A stretch of 64,000 bases of DNA from RPQJ01 sp963732375. Lineage in GTDB: Bacteria > Pseudomonadota > Gammaproteobacteria > Steroidobacterales > Steroidobacteraceae. The stretch spans positions 434,001 to 498,000 of the forward strand of contig CAVSZE010000012.1 of assembly GCA_963732375.1 (NCBI GenBank), written 5' to 3'. The position numbers and the translations under genes were made by a program. Under the pieces are notes generated by a model. The model worked only from the letters and a program-made list of their open reading frames with translations, searched no databases and had not been told where the DNA came from. Shown in pieces: positions 25,248 through 32,757 of the stretch; positions within the stretch are counted from its first letter, which is position 1, and each line of letters opens with the position of its first letter.

Positions 25248-25335
25248 GGAATGATCCTCTGCTGTTGATTTGCCAGCCGGCATATTAGACCGTGTACGCC
25301 CCATATGAGAAGTCTATGACTCAATGGCCAATTGG

Positions 25336-25366
25336 TTGACGTTAACGTTAACTACAAGCCTAATAC
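25336..25366 (+). promoter_or_regulatory. MerR-type promoter and operator
   Basis: TTGACG (25336-25341) and TAATAC (25361-25366) are separated by 19 bases, the stretched spacing typical of promoters activated by MerR regulators. A near-perfect 16-base palindrome TTGACGTTAACGTTAA (25336-25351) lies across the -35 box. It stands 33 bases before the SDR start and about 90 before the SCP2 start. The signal is seen; which protein binds is inferred. Confidence 0.6.
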
Positions 25367-25398
25367 GCTCTCTGCAGGCAGCCCGGACCACGCAGCTC

Positions 25399-26292
25399 AT
25401 GCCCACCCAATCCACGACGTCGGAATCGGCCAACGGCTACCGCAGCGTGTTCATGCCGGGCCTGTTCGCGGGCAAGGTCGCCTGGGTCACTGGTGGCGGC
25501 AGCGGTATCGGTCGCTGCGTGGCGCACGAACTCGCATCGCTCGGCGCCACCGTCGTCGTGAGCGGCCGCACCGCTGCGAAGCTCGATGCCGTCACGGCGG
25601 AAATCGGCGCAGACGGCGGACGCAGCGAGGCGCTGCCGCTCGATATACGTGACGAGGACGCGGTCAAGGCTGCTACCTCCGAAGTCGTGCGCAGGCACGG
25701 CCGCATCGACGCGCTGGTGAACAACGCGGGTGGCCAGTTCCCCTCTCCGCTCGCCGCAATCAGCAAGCGCGGCTTCGATGCCGTGATCGGAAACAACCTC
25801 ACCGGCGGCTTCCTGGTGATGCGGGAGGCGTTCGTCCAGTCCATGCAGCAACACGGCGGTGCGATCGTCAACATGACGGCGGATTTCCGCAACGGTATGC
25901 CCGGCATGGGCCACTCCGGGGCCGCCCGCGCAGGCATGAGCAACCTCACCATGAGCGCTGCCTTCGAGTGGGCCCACGCTGGCGTGCGCGTGAACGCTGT
26001 GGCTCCTGGCTGGGTCGCTTCGTCCGGCATGGACACATACCAGGGCGCGGTTCGCGCACTGCTGCCGAAGCTCAAGGCCCATGTGCCGCTGCGCCGTCTC
26101 GCGACCGAGGCTGAGGTGAGCGCCGCCATCGTGTTCCTGCTCTCGCCGGCTGCCGCGTTCATCACCGGCGTCACGCTGCAGATTGACGGGGGCGCCTCGC
26201 TCGGCAGCGCCGTGTTCCCAAGCATCGACCACGACCGGTCCGTGCCATTCGAAGGCTTCCACCGGGCGGTTACCCCGGAGGTACTCAAGTAG
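25399..26292 (+). CDS. SDR, citronellol/citronellal dehydrogenase type
   Basis: A 297-residue short-chain dehydrogenase/reductase with the cofactor motif TGGGSGIG (about residues 31-38) and NNAGG. In place of the usual Tyr-xxx-Lys active site it has GHSGAARAG, as in enoyl-CoA reductase-like SDRs and in the AtuB/AtuG proteins of terpene utilisation, which also share the ending PFEGFHRA. It probably works on an alcohol, aldehyde or CoA-bound intermediate of acyclic terpenes. ATG 25399 lies 33 bases from the proposed promoter. Its TAG overlaps the GTG of the next gene by one base. Confidence 0.72.
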   Translation: MPTQSTTSESANGYRSVFMPGLFAGKVAWVTGGGSGIGRCVAHELASLGATVVVSGRTAAKLDAVTAEIGADGGRSEALPLDIRDEDAVKAATSEVVRRHGRIDALVNNAGGQFPSPLAAISKRGFDAVIGNNLTGGFLVMREAFVQSMQQHGGAIVNMTADFRNGMPGMGHSGAARAGMSNLTMSAAFEWAHAGVRVNAVAPGWVASSGMDTYQGAVRALLPKLKAHVPLRRLATEAEVSAAIVFLLSPAAAFITGVTLQIDGGASLGSAVFPSIDHDRSVPFEGFHRAVTPEVLK

Positions 26293-27911
26293 TGCCAGTC
26301 CTCACCTCACAGCTAGACCCTCGCGGCGCCGCGTTCCAGGCCAATGCAGCGCGGATGGAGACACGACTCGCAGAGATCCGCGCCATCGAGGCACGCGTGA
26401 TTGCCGAGTCCGCGTCGAAGAAGGCTCGGTTCGATGAACGCGGCCAGCTGCTGCCGCGCGAGCGCGTCGCGCGACTGATCGATCGAGGCAGCGACTTCCT
26501 GGAGCTGAGCGCGCTCGCTGGGCTTGGCATGCACGACGACGACGGCAAGAAGAACGTCCAGGGCGGAGGATCCATCGTCGGCATCGGCGTCGTGGCCGGG
26601 CGACGAATCGTCGTGTCGGCAAGCGACAGCGCGATCAAGGGCGGCACGATCGCCCCGATGGGCCTGAAAAAGGCCCTGCGCGCGCAGGAGATCGCCCGCG
26701 ACAACAAGCTACCGCTGGTATCGCTGGTGGAGTCCGGCGGCGCCAACCTGATGTACCAGGCCGAGATCTTCGTAGACGGCGGGCGGACCTTTGCGAACCA
26801 GGCGCGCCTCTCGGCAGCCGGCATACCGCAGGTCGCGGTCGTGCACGGCTCCTCCACCGCTGGCGGCGCGTACCTTCCAGGGCTCTCGGACTACGTTGTG
26901 CTGGTGAAGGACCGCTCGAGCATCTACCTCGCAGGGCCACCGCTGGTGAAGGCTGCGATCGGCGAGGACGCGACCGACGAAGCCCTCGGTGGCGCCGAAC
27001 TGCACGCAACGGTGACCGGACTTGGCGAGTACCTGGCCGATGACGACGCGCACGCCATTGCGATCGCGCGAGAAATCGTTGCGGCGCTGCGCTGGGAAGA
27101 TGTTCAACCGTGCACCGCCGCCGCCCCACCACGTTACGACGCCAATGAACTCATGGGCATCGTGCCGGCGGATGAGCGGACGCCCTATGACGCACGCGAG
27201 GTGATCGCGCGCATCGTAGACGGCTCGGAATTCCTCGAGTTCAAGGCACCCTACGCCACCGATACGGTGTGCGGACACGCCTGCATCGAAGGCCATCGCG
27301 TCGGCGTGCTCGCCAACAACGGCCCGATCCAGCCCGGCGGCTCGGTCAAGGCGACGCAGTTCATGCAACTCTGCGACCAGACCGCCACCCCGCTCGTCTT
27401 CCTGCAGAACACCACCGGCTACATGGTCGGCACCGCAGCGGAGCGAGCAGGCGCCATAAAGCATGGTTCGAAGATGATCCAGGCCGTCGCGAACGCGCGG
27501 GTGCCGAAGTTCACGATCGTCCTCGGGGGCTCGTTCGGCGCCGGAAACTACGGCATGTGCGGCCGCGGCTTCGACCCGCGTTTCATCTTCTCCTGGCCTA
27601 CCGCACGCACCGCAGTGATGGGGGGTGCCCAGGCGGCCATGGTGATGGAAATCGTGGGCCGCGCGAAGCTCGCCAAGTCCGGCGCGGCCATCAACGAACA
27701 GGCAGAGGCCGGCCTCAAGGCCATGGGCGACCAGCTCCGCCGCCGCCTGGACGCAGAGAGCGATGTGCTCTTCGGCACGGCACGGCTGTGGGACGACGGC
27801 ATCATCGACCCGCGCGACACCCGTCGCGTGCTCGCGCTGTGCCTCACGATTGCCCGCGAAGCAGACGCACGTCAGCTGCACCCGAACACCTTCGGCGTGG
27901 CGCGCATGTAG
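26292..27911 (+). CDS. atuC: Acyl-CoA carboxylase beta subunit, geranyl type
   Basis: A 539-residue carboxyltransferase subunit, of the length of AtuC. It has both crotonase-like halves: GGGSIVGIG, VHGSSTAGGAY and GPPLVKAAIGE in the first; NNGPIQPGGSVKATQF, NTTGYMVG and GGSFGAGNYGMCGRG in the second. It transfers CO2 from biotin to the CoA substrate, probably geranyl-CoA, as a complex with the alpha subunit encoded further along. Distinguishing geranyl- from methylcrotonyl-CoA use is inferred from neighbours and overall resemblance. It begins with GTG overlapping the SDR stop. A second, differing beta subunit lies at 47199. Confidence 0.75.
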   Translation: MPVLTSQLDPRGAAFQANAARMETRLAEIRAIEARVIAESASKKARFDERGQLLPRERVARLIDRGSDFLELSALAGLGMHDDDGKKNVQGGGSIVGIGVVAGRRIVVSASDSAIKGGTIAPMGLKKALRAQEIARDNKLPLVSLVESGGANLMYQAEIFVDGGRTFANQARLSAAGIPQVAVVHGSSTAGGAYLPGLSDYVVLVKDRSSIYLAGPPLVKAAIGEDATDEALGGAELHATVTGLGEYLADDDAHAIAIAREIVAALRWEDVQPCTAAAPPRYDANELMGIVPADERTPYDAREVIARIVDGSEFLEFKAPYATDTVCGHACIEGHRVGVLANNGPIQPGGSVKATQFMQLCDQTATPLVFLQNTTGYMVGTAAERAGAIKHGSKMIQAVANARVPKFTIVLGGSFGAGNYGMCGRGFDPRFIFSWPTARTAVMGGAQAAMVMEIVGRAKLAKSGAAINEQAEAGLKAMGDQLRRRLDAESDVLFGTARLWDDGIIDPRDTRRVLALCLTIAREADARQLHPNTFGVARM

Positions 27912-27969
27912 CCGAGTCGCATCACCGTCCCGACCCCTATCCCGATCCCGATACCGTTTGGAGTCCTGT

Positions 27970-29124
27970 ATGCAGTTAACCGACCAGCATTACCAGCTCG
28001 ATGAGACCGTCACCAGGTTCGTTCAAAACGAAATCAACCCGCATGTCGGCGAGTGGGAGCAGGCCGAAGGGTTTCCGGCGCACGAGTTGTTCAAGAAAAT
28101 GGGGGACCTCGGACTGCTCGGCGTCAAGTACCCAGAGCAGTACGGCGGCCTGGGGCTGGACTTCAGCTACTCCATGGTCATGGCCGAAGCACTCGGCGCC
28201 GCCGACTGCGGCGGTGTCCCGATGGCAATTGGCGTGCATACGGACATGTGCACCCCGGCACTGGCGCGTTTCGGGTCTGACGAACTCCGGAGCGAGTACC
28301 TGTCGCCCTCTATCGCCGGCGACATGGTCGGCTGCCTGGGCATAAGTGAACCCGGCGGCGGCTCTGACGTTGCAGCGGTCAGGACTACCGCGCGCAAGGA
28401 TGGCGACGACTACGTGCTGAACGGCACCAAGATGTGGATCACAAACGGCATGCAGGCCGACTGGTGTTGTCTGCTCGCCAATACCAGCGACGGCGCCCCT
28501 CACAAGAACAAGAGCCTGATCATCGTGCCCATGGACGCGAAAGGCGTGTCGCGGCAGAAGATCCACAAGATCGGCATGCACAGCTCCGACACCGCGCAGC
28601 TGTTCTTCGACGAGGTTCGCGTTCCTCGACGCAACCTGATCGGCCAGGAAGGCATGGGTTTCACGTTCCAGATGCTGCAGTTCCAGGAGGAACGCCTGTT
28701 CGGGGCTGCGAGTTCCCTGCGGGGAATGGACCGGATGATCGACTTGACGATCGACTACACCCGCGAGCGCAAGGCATTCGGCAAGAGCATACTCGACAAT
28801 CAGGTGGTCCACTTCCGGCTCGCGGAATTGCGTACCGAGGTCGCCGCGCTGCGCGCCCTCACCTATTCGGCGGTCGAACAGTACGTGAGTGGCAAGGACG
28901 TGACCAAGCTCGCCTCGATGGCCAAGCTGAAGTGCGGACGCCTGACGCGTGAAGTGGCGGACTCGTGCCTGCAATACTGGGGTGGCATGGGTTACACGGC
29001 CGACAACCTGGTGGCCCGCTCGTACCGCGACTCGCGACTGGTTTCGATCGGCGGTGGGGCGGACGAGGTGATGCTCGGCATCATCGCCAAGCTCGAGGGC
29101 ACGCTGCCCCGGGCCGCCCGCTGA
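27970..29124 (+). CDS. atuD: Acyl-CoA dehydrogenase, citronellyl-CoA type
   Basis: A 384-residue flavin acyl-CoA dehydrogenase. The core has ISEPGGGSDVAAV, KMWITNGMQADW and ERKAFGKSI, typical FAD and substrate-binding elements. The usual Glu near the C terminus of short- and medium-chain enzymes is replaced by glycine (IGGGADE), while a Glu-Arg pair in QFQEERL fits the other base position used by isovaleryl-CoA dehydrogenase. It should put a double bond into a branched acyl-CoA, by analogy citronellyl-CoA. The gap of 58 bases before it carries short CCCGATCCCGATA-type repeats. Confidence 0.75.
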   Translation: MQLTDQHYQLDETVTRFVQNEINPHVGEWEQAEGFPAHELFKKMGDLGLLGVKYPEQYGGLGLDFSYSMVMAEALGAADCGGVPMAIGVHTDMCTPALARFGSDELRSEYLSPSIAGDMVGCLGISEPGGGSDVAAVRTTARKDGDDYVLNGTKMWITNGMQADWCCLLANTSDGAPHKNKSLIIVPMDAKGVSRQKIHKIGMHSSDTAQLFFDEVRVPRRNLIGQEGMGFTFQMLQFQEERLFGAASSLRGMDRMIDLTIDYTRERKAFGKSILDNQVVHFRLAELRTEVAALRALTYSAVEQYVSGKDVTKLASMAKLKCGRLTREVADSCLQYWGGMGYTADNLVARSYRDSRLVSIGGGADEVMLGIIAKLEGTLPRAAR

Positions 29125-29126
29125 CC

Positions 29127-29924
29127 ATGGGGGACCCGACCAGCATCGCGGTCACCCACGACGGGTCCGTGCTGTACCTGACGCTGAACCGTCCGGAAGT
29201 ACGTAATGCGATGTCGCTCGCCATGGTCGGCGAGATGGCGGACACGTTGCAAGCCGCCGAGAGCGATGGAAAGACCCGGGTCATCGTGCTGCGCGGCGCA
29301 GATGGCAATTTTTCCGCCGGCGCCGACCTCAAGGACATGGCCAGCGCTCGCGCGCGCCTCGCCGACGACCCGGACGCGATCCGCAAGGTGAACGCGGCAT
29401 TCGGCAAACTCTGCAACGAATTCGGTAACAGCGGGCTTGCCATCGTCGCGGTGCTGGAAGGCGCGGTCATGGGCGGCGGGTTCGGACTCTCCTGCGTCGC
29501 CGACGTCGTGATCGCCTCGGAAAGCACCGTCTTCAGGCTGCCCGAGACCTCCCTGGGCGTGTTGCCGGCGCAGATTGCACCGTTCCTGGTCGAGCGGCTT
29601 GGATACTCGGAAGCGAAGCGGCTGGCCGTCACCGGCTGCCGTCTCGATGCTCGTGCGGCGCTAGCCATCCGGCTGGTTCACGAGGTGCATGCGGCGCCGG
29701 AACTCGATGCAGCCGTTACGCGCACGGTGGGTGAGATACTGAACTGCGCGCCCGGTGCACTCGCGGCCACCAAGGCCCTGGTCCGCGAGGCGAGGTGGTC
29801 ACCGCCTTCGAAGCTCGTGCAAACGGCCGCGGAGGCATTCTCCCGCGCCGCGCTCGGACCGGAGGGCATCGAGGGCATGGGCGCCTTCCTGCAGAAGCGC
29901 AGGCCGCGCTGGTCATCCCCGTGA
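29127..29924 (+). CDS. Enoyl-CoA hydratase/isomerase family protein
   Basis: A 265-residue crotonase-fold protein of the usual length. The oxyanion-hole segments NFSAGADLKDM (about 58-68) and GAVMGGGFGLS are present, followed by LPETSLGVLP, which contains the Glu of hydratases. It would hydrate an alpha,beta-unsaturated acyl-CoA; in the atu pathway the counterpart is AtuE, isohexenylglutaconyl-CoA hydratase. Its TGA overlaps the GTG of the next gene (GTGA), so the two are coupled. The substrate is assigned from context only. Confidence 0.72.
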   Translation: MGDPTSIAVTHDGSVLYLTLNRPEVRNAMSLAMVGEMADTLQAAESDGKTRVIVLRGADGNFSAGADLKDMASARARLADDPDAIRKVNAAFGKLCNEFGNSGLAIVAVLEGAVMGGGFGLSCVADVVIASESTVFRLPETSLGVLPAQIAPFLVERLGYSEAKRLAVTGCRLDARAALAIRLVHEVHAAPELDAAVTRTVGEILNCAPGALAATKALVREARWSPPSKLVQTAAEAFSRAALGPEGIEGMGAFLQKRRPRWSSP

Positions 29925-31876
29925 GTTTCACCAAGATTCTGGTCGCGAACCGGAGCGAGATCGCATGCCGCGTGATCCGCACGGCTCGCAGCCTGGGATA
30001 CCGCACCGTCGCCGTGATGAGCGAGGCGGACACGAGCGCACCGCACGCAACGCTTGCGGACGAAGCGGTACTGCTCGGGCCCGGGCCGGCGTCCGAGAGC
30101 TACCTGCGGGTGGACCGGATCCTCGACGCCGCCGGACGAACCGGGGCCGACGCCGTCCACCCGGGCTACGGATTCCTGTCCGAGCGCGCGGACTTCGCGC
30201 AGGCGTGCGCAGATGCCGGACTCGTGTTCGTCGGGCCGCCGCCGTCCGCGATCACCGCCATGGGCGACAAGGCGGGGGCAAAACGCCGGATGATCGCCGC
30301 CGGCGTTCCGTGCGTGCCGGGCTATCACGACGCGGACCAGGGCGATGATCGGCTGATCGTAGAAGGCGCGAAACTGGGCGTGCCACTGCTGGTCAAGGCG
30401 GTTGCTGGCGGCGGTGGACGCGGCATGCGCCTCGTACGATCGCTTGACGAATTGCCGGCCGCGATCGCCGGAGCCAGACGCGAGGCGCTCTCTGCGTTCG
30501 GTGACGCGACGCTGATGCTGGAGCGACTGGTCGAGCATGGCCGCCACATCGAAGTCCAGGTGTTCGCGGACCGGCACGGCAATGTCATCCACCTCGGCGA
30601 ACGCGACTGCACTGCGCAGCGCCGCCGCCAGAAGGTCATCGAGGAGGCGCCCTCTCCCATCGTTGACGCAGCAATGCGAGCCCGCATGGGCGCCGACGCC
30701 GTGGCTGCCGCGCGAGCCGTGGGGTACGTCGGTGCCGGCACCATCGAGTTCATCGTCGACGGCGACCTCAGGCACTACTTCCTCGAGATGAACACAAGGT
30801 TGCAGGTCGAGCACCCGGTCACCGAGTGCATCACCGGCCTGGACCTCGTCGAATGGCAACTGCGTGTCGCTGCTGGCGACCCGCTACCGCTCACACAGGA
30901 ACAGGTCCGATTCGCAGGGCACTCGATAGAGGCGCGACTGTACGCGGAAGATCCATACGAAAGATTCGCGCCGCAGTCCGGCCCGGTACTGCACTGGCGG
31001 CCCGAGGCCGCGCTTCGAGCGGGCGTACGCATCGACTCCGGCATCGCCGAAGGCGGGTCGGTCACACCTTTCTACGACGCTATGGTGGCCAAGGTGATCG
31101 CGCACGGTCGCGATCGGTCCGACGCGATCCGCCGCCTCGCGGCAACCATTGAGGACGCTCCGCTGGTCGGGCCTCGCAACAACGGGCGGTTCCTGCGCGA
31201 CCTGCTGGGCCACCCGGACTTCCGCGCGTCGCGGATGGATACTGCGACGCTCGACCGTTGGTCGGAAAATCGGGAGCCACTGCTCAGGGAACCGGCAATC
31301 CTCGATTCGACCTGGCGACTCGCGGCGGCGCTGCTTGCCGCGCCGCACGGCGCGGGTTGGCGCCCGAGTAGCGTCGCAGCCTGGGACCTATCGATGCAGG
31401 CCGGCAACGACAGGCGCACCACGCACGTCCTGCCCCGTGACGGCAGCGTCGAAGTGTTAGACGGCGACTCCGCAACGACTATCACGATCTTGTCCTGGCG
31501 CGACCACCAGTTGCATTACCTGCAGGACGGGGTACAGCGCACTGCCTTGTGCGTGGCGGACGCTGGCGCGCTTCACATCGTCCAGGATTGCGCCGCGATC
31601 ACCGTGCGCGAGATCTCTCCGTGGCCATCGGACAACTCAGCGTTCGATCCCGGGCGCGCGTACGCACCGGTTGCCGGAACGATCGCGGCGATCAGCGCTT
31701 CCGTGGGCGACATCGTCGAGGCCGGCCAGCAGCTGGTCTGCGTCGAGGCGATGAAGATGGAGATGTGGCTCACGGCCCGGACCGCCGGCACGGTCACCAG
31801 GATACACGTGGACCTGAAGCAGAGCGTGGAAGCGGGAGCGCTGCTGGTCGAAATTGAAACGGCGGGAGATGGTTGA
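29921..31876 (+). CDS. atuF: Acyl-CoA carboxylase alpha subunit, biotin-bearing
   Basis: A 651-residue protein with an ATP-grasp biotin carboxylase domain (KILVANRSEIACRV at the start; HPGYGFLSE; GGGGRGMR; EMNTRLQVEHPV) and a C-terminal biotin carrier with the modified lysine in EAMKMEM. The middle segment is the beta-subunit-contacting domain and is the least conserved part. It carboxylates biotin using ATP and bicarbonate for the beta subunit at 26292. It starts with GTG, and its TGA overlaps the ATG of the DUF849 gene. It differs clearly from the second alpha subunit at 45186. Confidence 0.78.
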   Translation: MSFTKILVANRSEIACRVIRTARSLGYRTVAVMSEADTSAPHATLADEAVLLGPGPASESYLRVDRILDAAGRTGADAVHPGYGFLSERADFAQACADAGLVFVGPPPSAITAMGDKAGAKRRMIAAGVPCVPGYHDADQGDDRLIVEGAKLGVPLLVKAVAGGGGRGMRLVRSLDELPAAIAGARREALSAFGDATLMLERLVEHGRHIEVQVFADRHGNVIHLGERDCTAQRRRQKVIEEAPSPIVDAAMRARMGADAVAAARAVGYVGAGTIEFIVDGDLRHYFLEMNTRLQVEHPVTECITGLDLVEWQLRVAAGDPLPLTQEQVRFAGHSIEARLYAEDPYERFAPQSGPVLHWRPEAALRAGVRIDSGIAEGGSVTPFYDAMVAKVIAHGRDRSDAIRRLAATIEDAPLVGPRNNGRFLRDLLGHPDFRASRMDTATLDRWSENREPLLREPAILDSTWRLAAALLAAPHGAGWRPSSVAAWDLSMQAGNDRRTTHVLPRDGSVEVLDGDSATTITILSWRDHQLHYLQDGVQRTALCVADAGALHIVQDCAAITVREISPWPSDNSAFDPGRAYAPVAGTIAAISASVGDIVEAGQQLVCVEAMKMEMWLTARTAGTVTRIHVDLKQSVEAGALLVEIETAGDG

Positions 31877-32745
31877 TGGACAAGGCGATCCTGACCTGCG
31901 CACTGACGGGCGTACTCACGAACCCGAAGCAGCACCCAGTGCCCGTCACTCCCGACCAGATGGCTGCAGAGGCGCGCGACGCATTCAACGCGGGCGCAAC
32001 CGTCATGCACGTGCACCTTCGACGGCAGGAAGAAGGCGCAGGCCACCTGCCCTGCTGGGATCCCGACGTGGCGGAATCCGTCGTCGGTGCGATACGCGCA
32101 GCCTGCCCGGGCGTGATCATCAACCTGACGACCGGCGTCATCGGCAAGGATATTTCCGGGCCACTGGAGTGCCTGCGGCGCGTCCGGCCCGAGGCGGCGG
32201 CCTGCAATGCAGGGAGCCTCAACTACCTGAAGATCAGGGACGACGGCAGCTGGGCCTGGCCGCCGATGGTCTTCGACAACCCCGTCGAGAAGATCCAGAA
32301 GTTCCTGTCGGTGATGAACGAGCTGCACATACACCCCGAATTCGAGTGCTTCGACGTCGGCATCGTGCGATCGGTCGGCATGTTCCTGAAGGCGGGCATG
32401 TTCTCGGGCGTGCCCGAGGTAAATTTCGTGATGGGCGTGGCGAGCGGAATGCCCTGTGATGCCGATCTGCTCACCCTCCTTCCGCGCTACGCGCCGACTG
32501 GGGCCGTATGGCAGGCGACGTTGATCGGGCGCGCAGAAATCTGGCCTGTCCACCAGAGGGCCGCGGATCTCGGCGGCATGCTGCGCACAGGCCTCGAGGA
32601 CACTTTCTACCTGCCTGATGGCGGCAAGGCCTCGGGTAACGGCGTGCTTATCGAGGCACTGGCGCACTGTGCCCGCAACGCCGGCCGCGAAATTGCCAGC
32701 CCTGCCGAGGCGCGCACGATGCTCGGCGTGCAACCGCCGACCTGA
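31876..32745 (+). CDS. DUF849/BKACE beta-keto acid cleavage enzyme
   Basis: A 289-residue TIM-barrel protein of the BKACE family (DUF849). Recognisable parts are ALTGVLTNP, the zinc ligands in GATVMHVHLR (two His), NAGSLNYL, PEFECFDVG and FVMGVASGMP. BKACE enzymes combine a 3-oxo acid with acetyl-CoA and release acetoacetate and a shorter acyl-CoA. The ATG overlaps the stop of the alpha subunit. Finding this enzyme at the end of an atu-like operon suggests it cleaves a late keto intermediate; that is inference and the substrate is unknown. Confidence 0.85.
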   Translation: MDKAILTCALTGVLTNPKQHPVPVTPDQMAAEARDAFNAGATVMHVHLRRQEEGAGHLPCWDPDVAESVVGAIRAACPGVIINLTTGVIGKDISGPLECLRRVRPEAAACNAGSLNYLKIRDDGSWAWPPMVFDNPVEKIQKFLSVMNELHIHPEFECFDVGIVRSVGMFLKAGMFSGVPEVNFVMGVASGMPCDADLLTLLPRYAPTGAVWQATLIGRAEIWPVHQRAADLGGMLRTGLEDTFYLPDGGKASGNGVLIEALAHCARNAGREIASPAEARTMLGVQPPT

Positions 32746-32757
32746 GCAGCCCGACCG

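Noticed and set aside
25360..26262. 300-codon minus-strand frame across the SDR
   Set aside because: Antisense of the SDR; His/Arg-rich and without any recognisable fold.
27912..27969. Short CCCGATCCC-type tandem repeat as possible regulatory element
   Set aside because: Only two or three imperfect units in a 58-base gap within an operon; more likely neutral spacer sequence.
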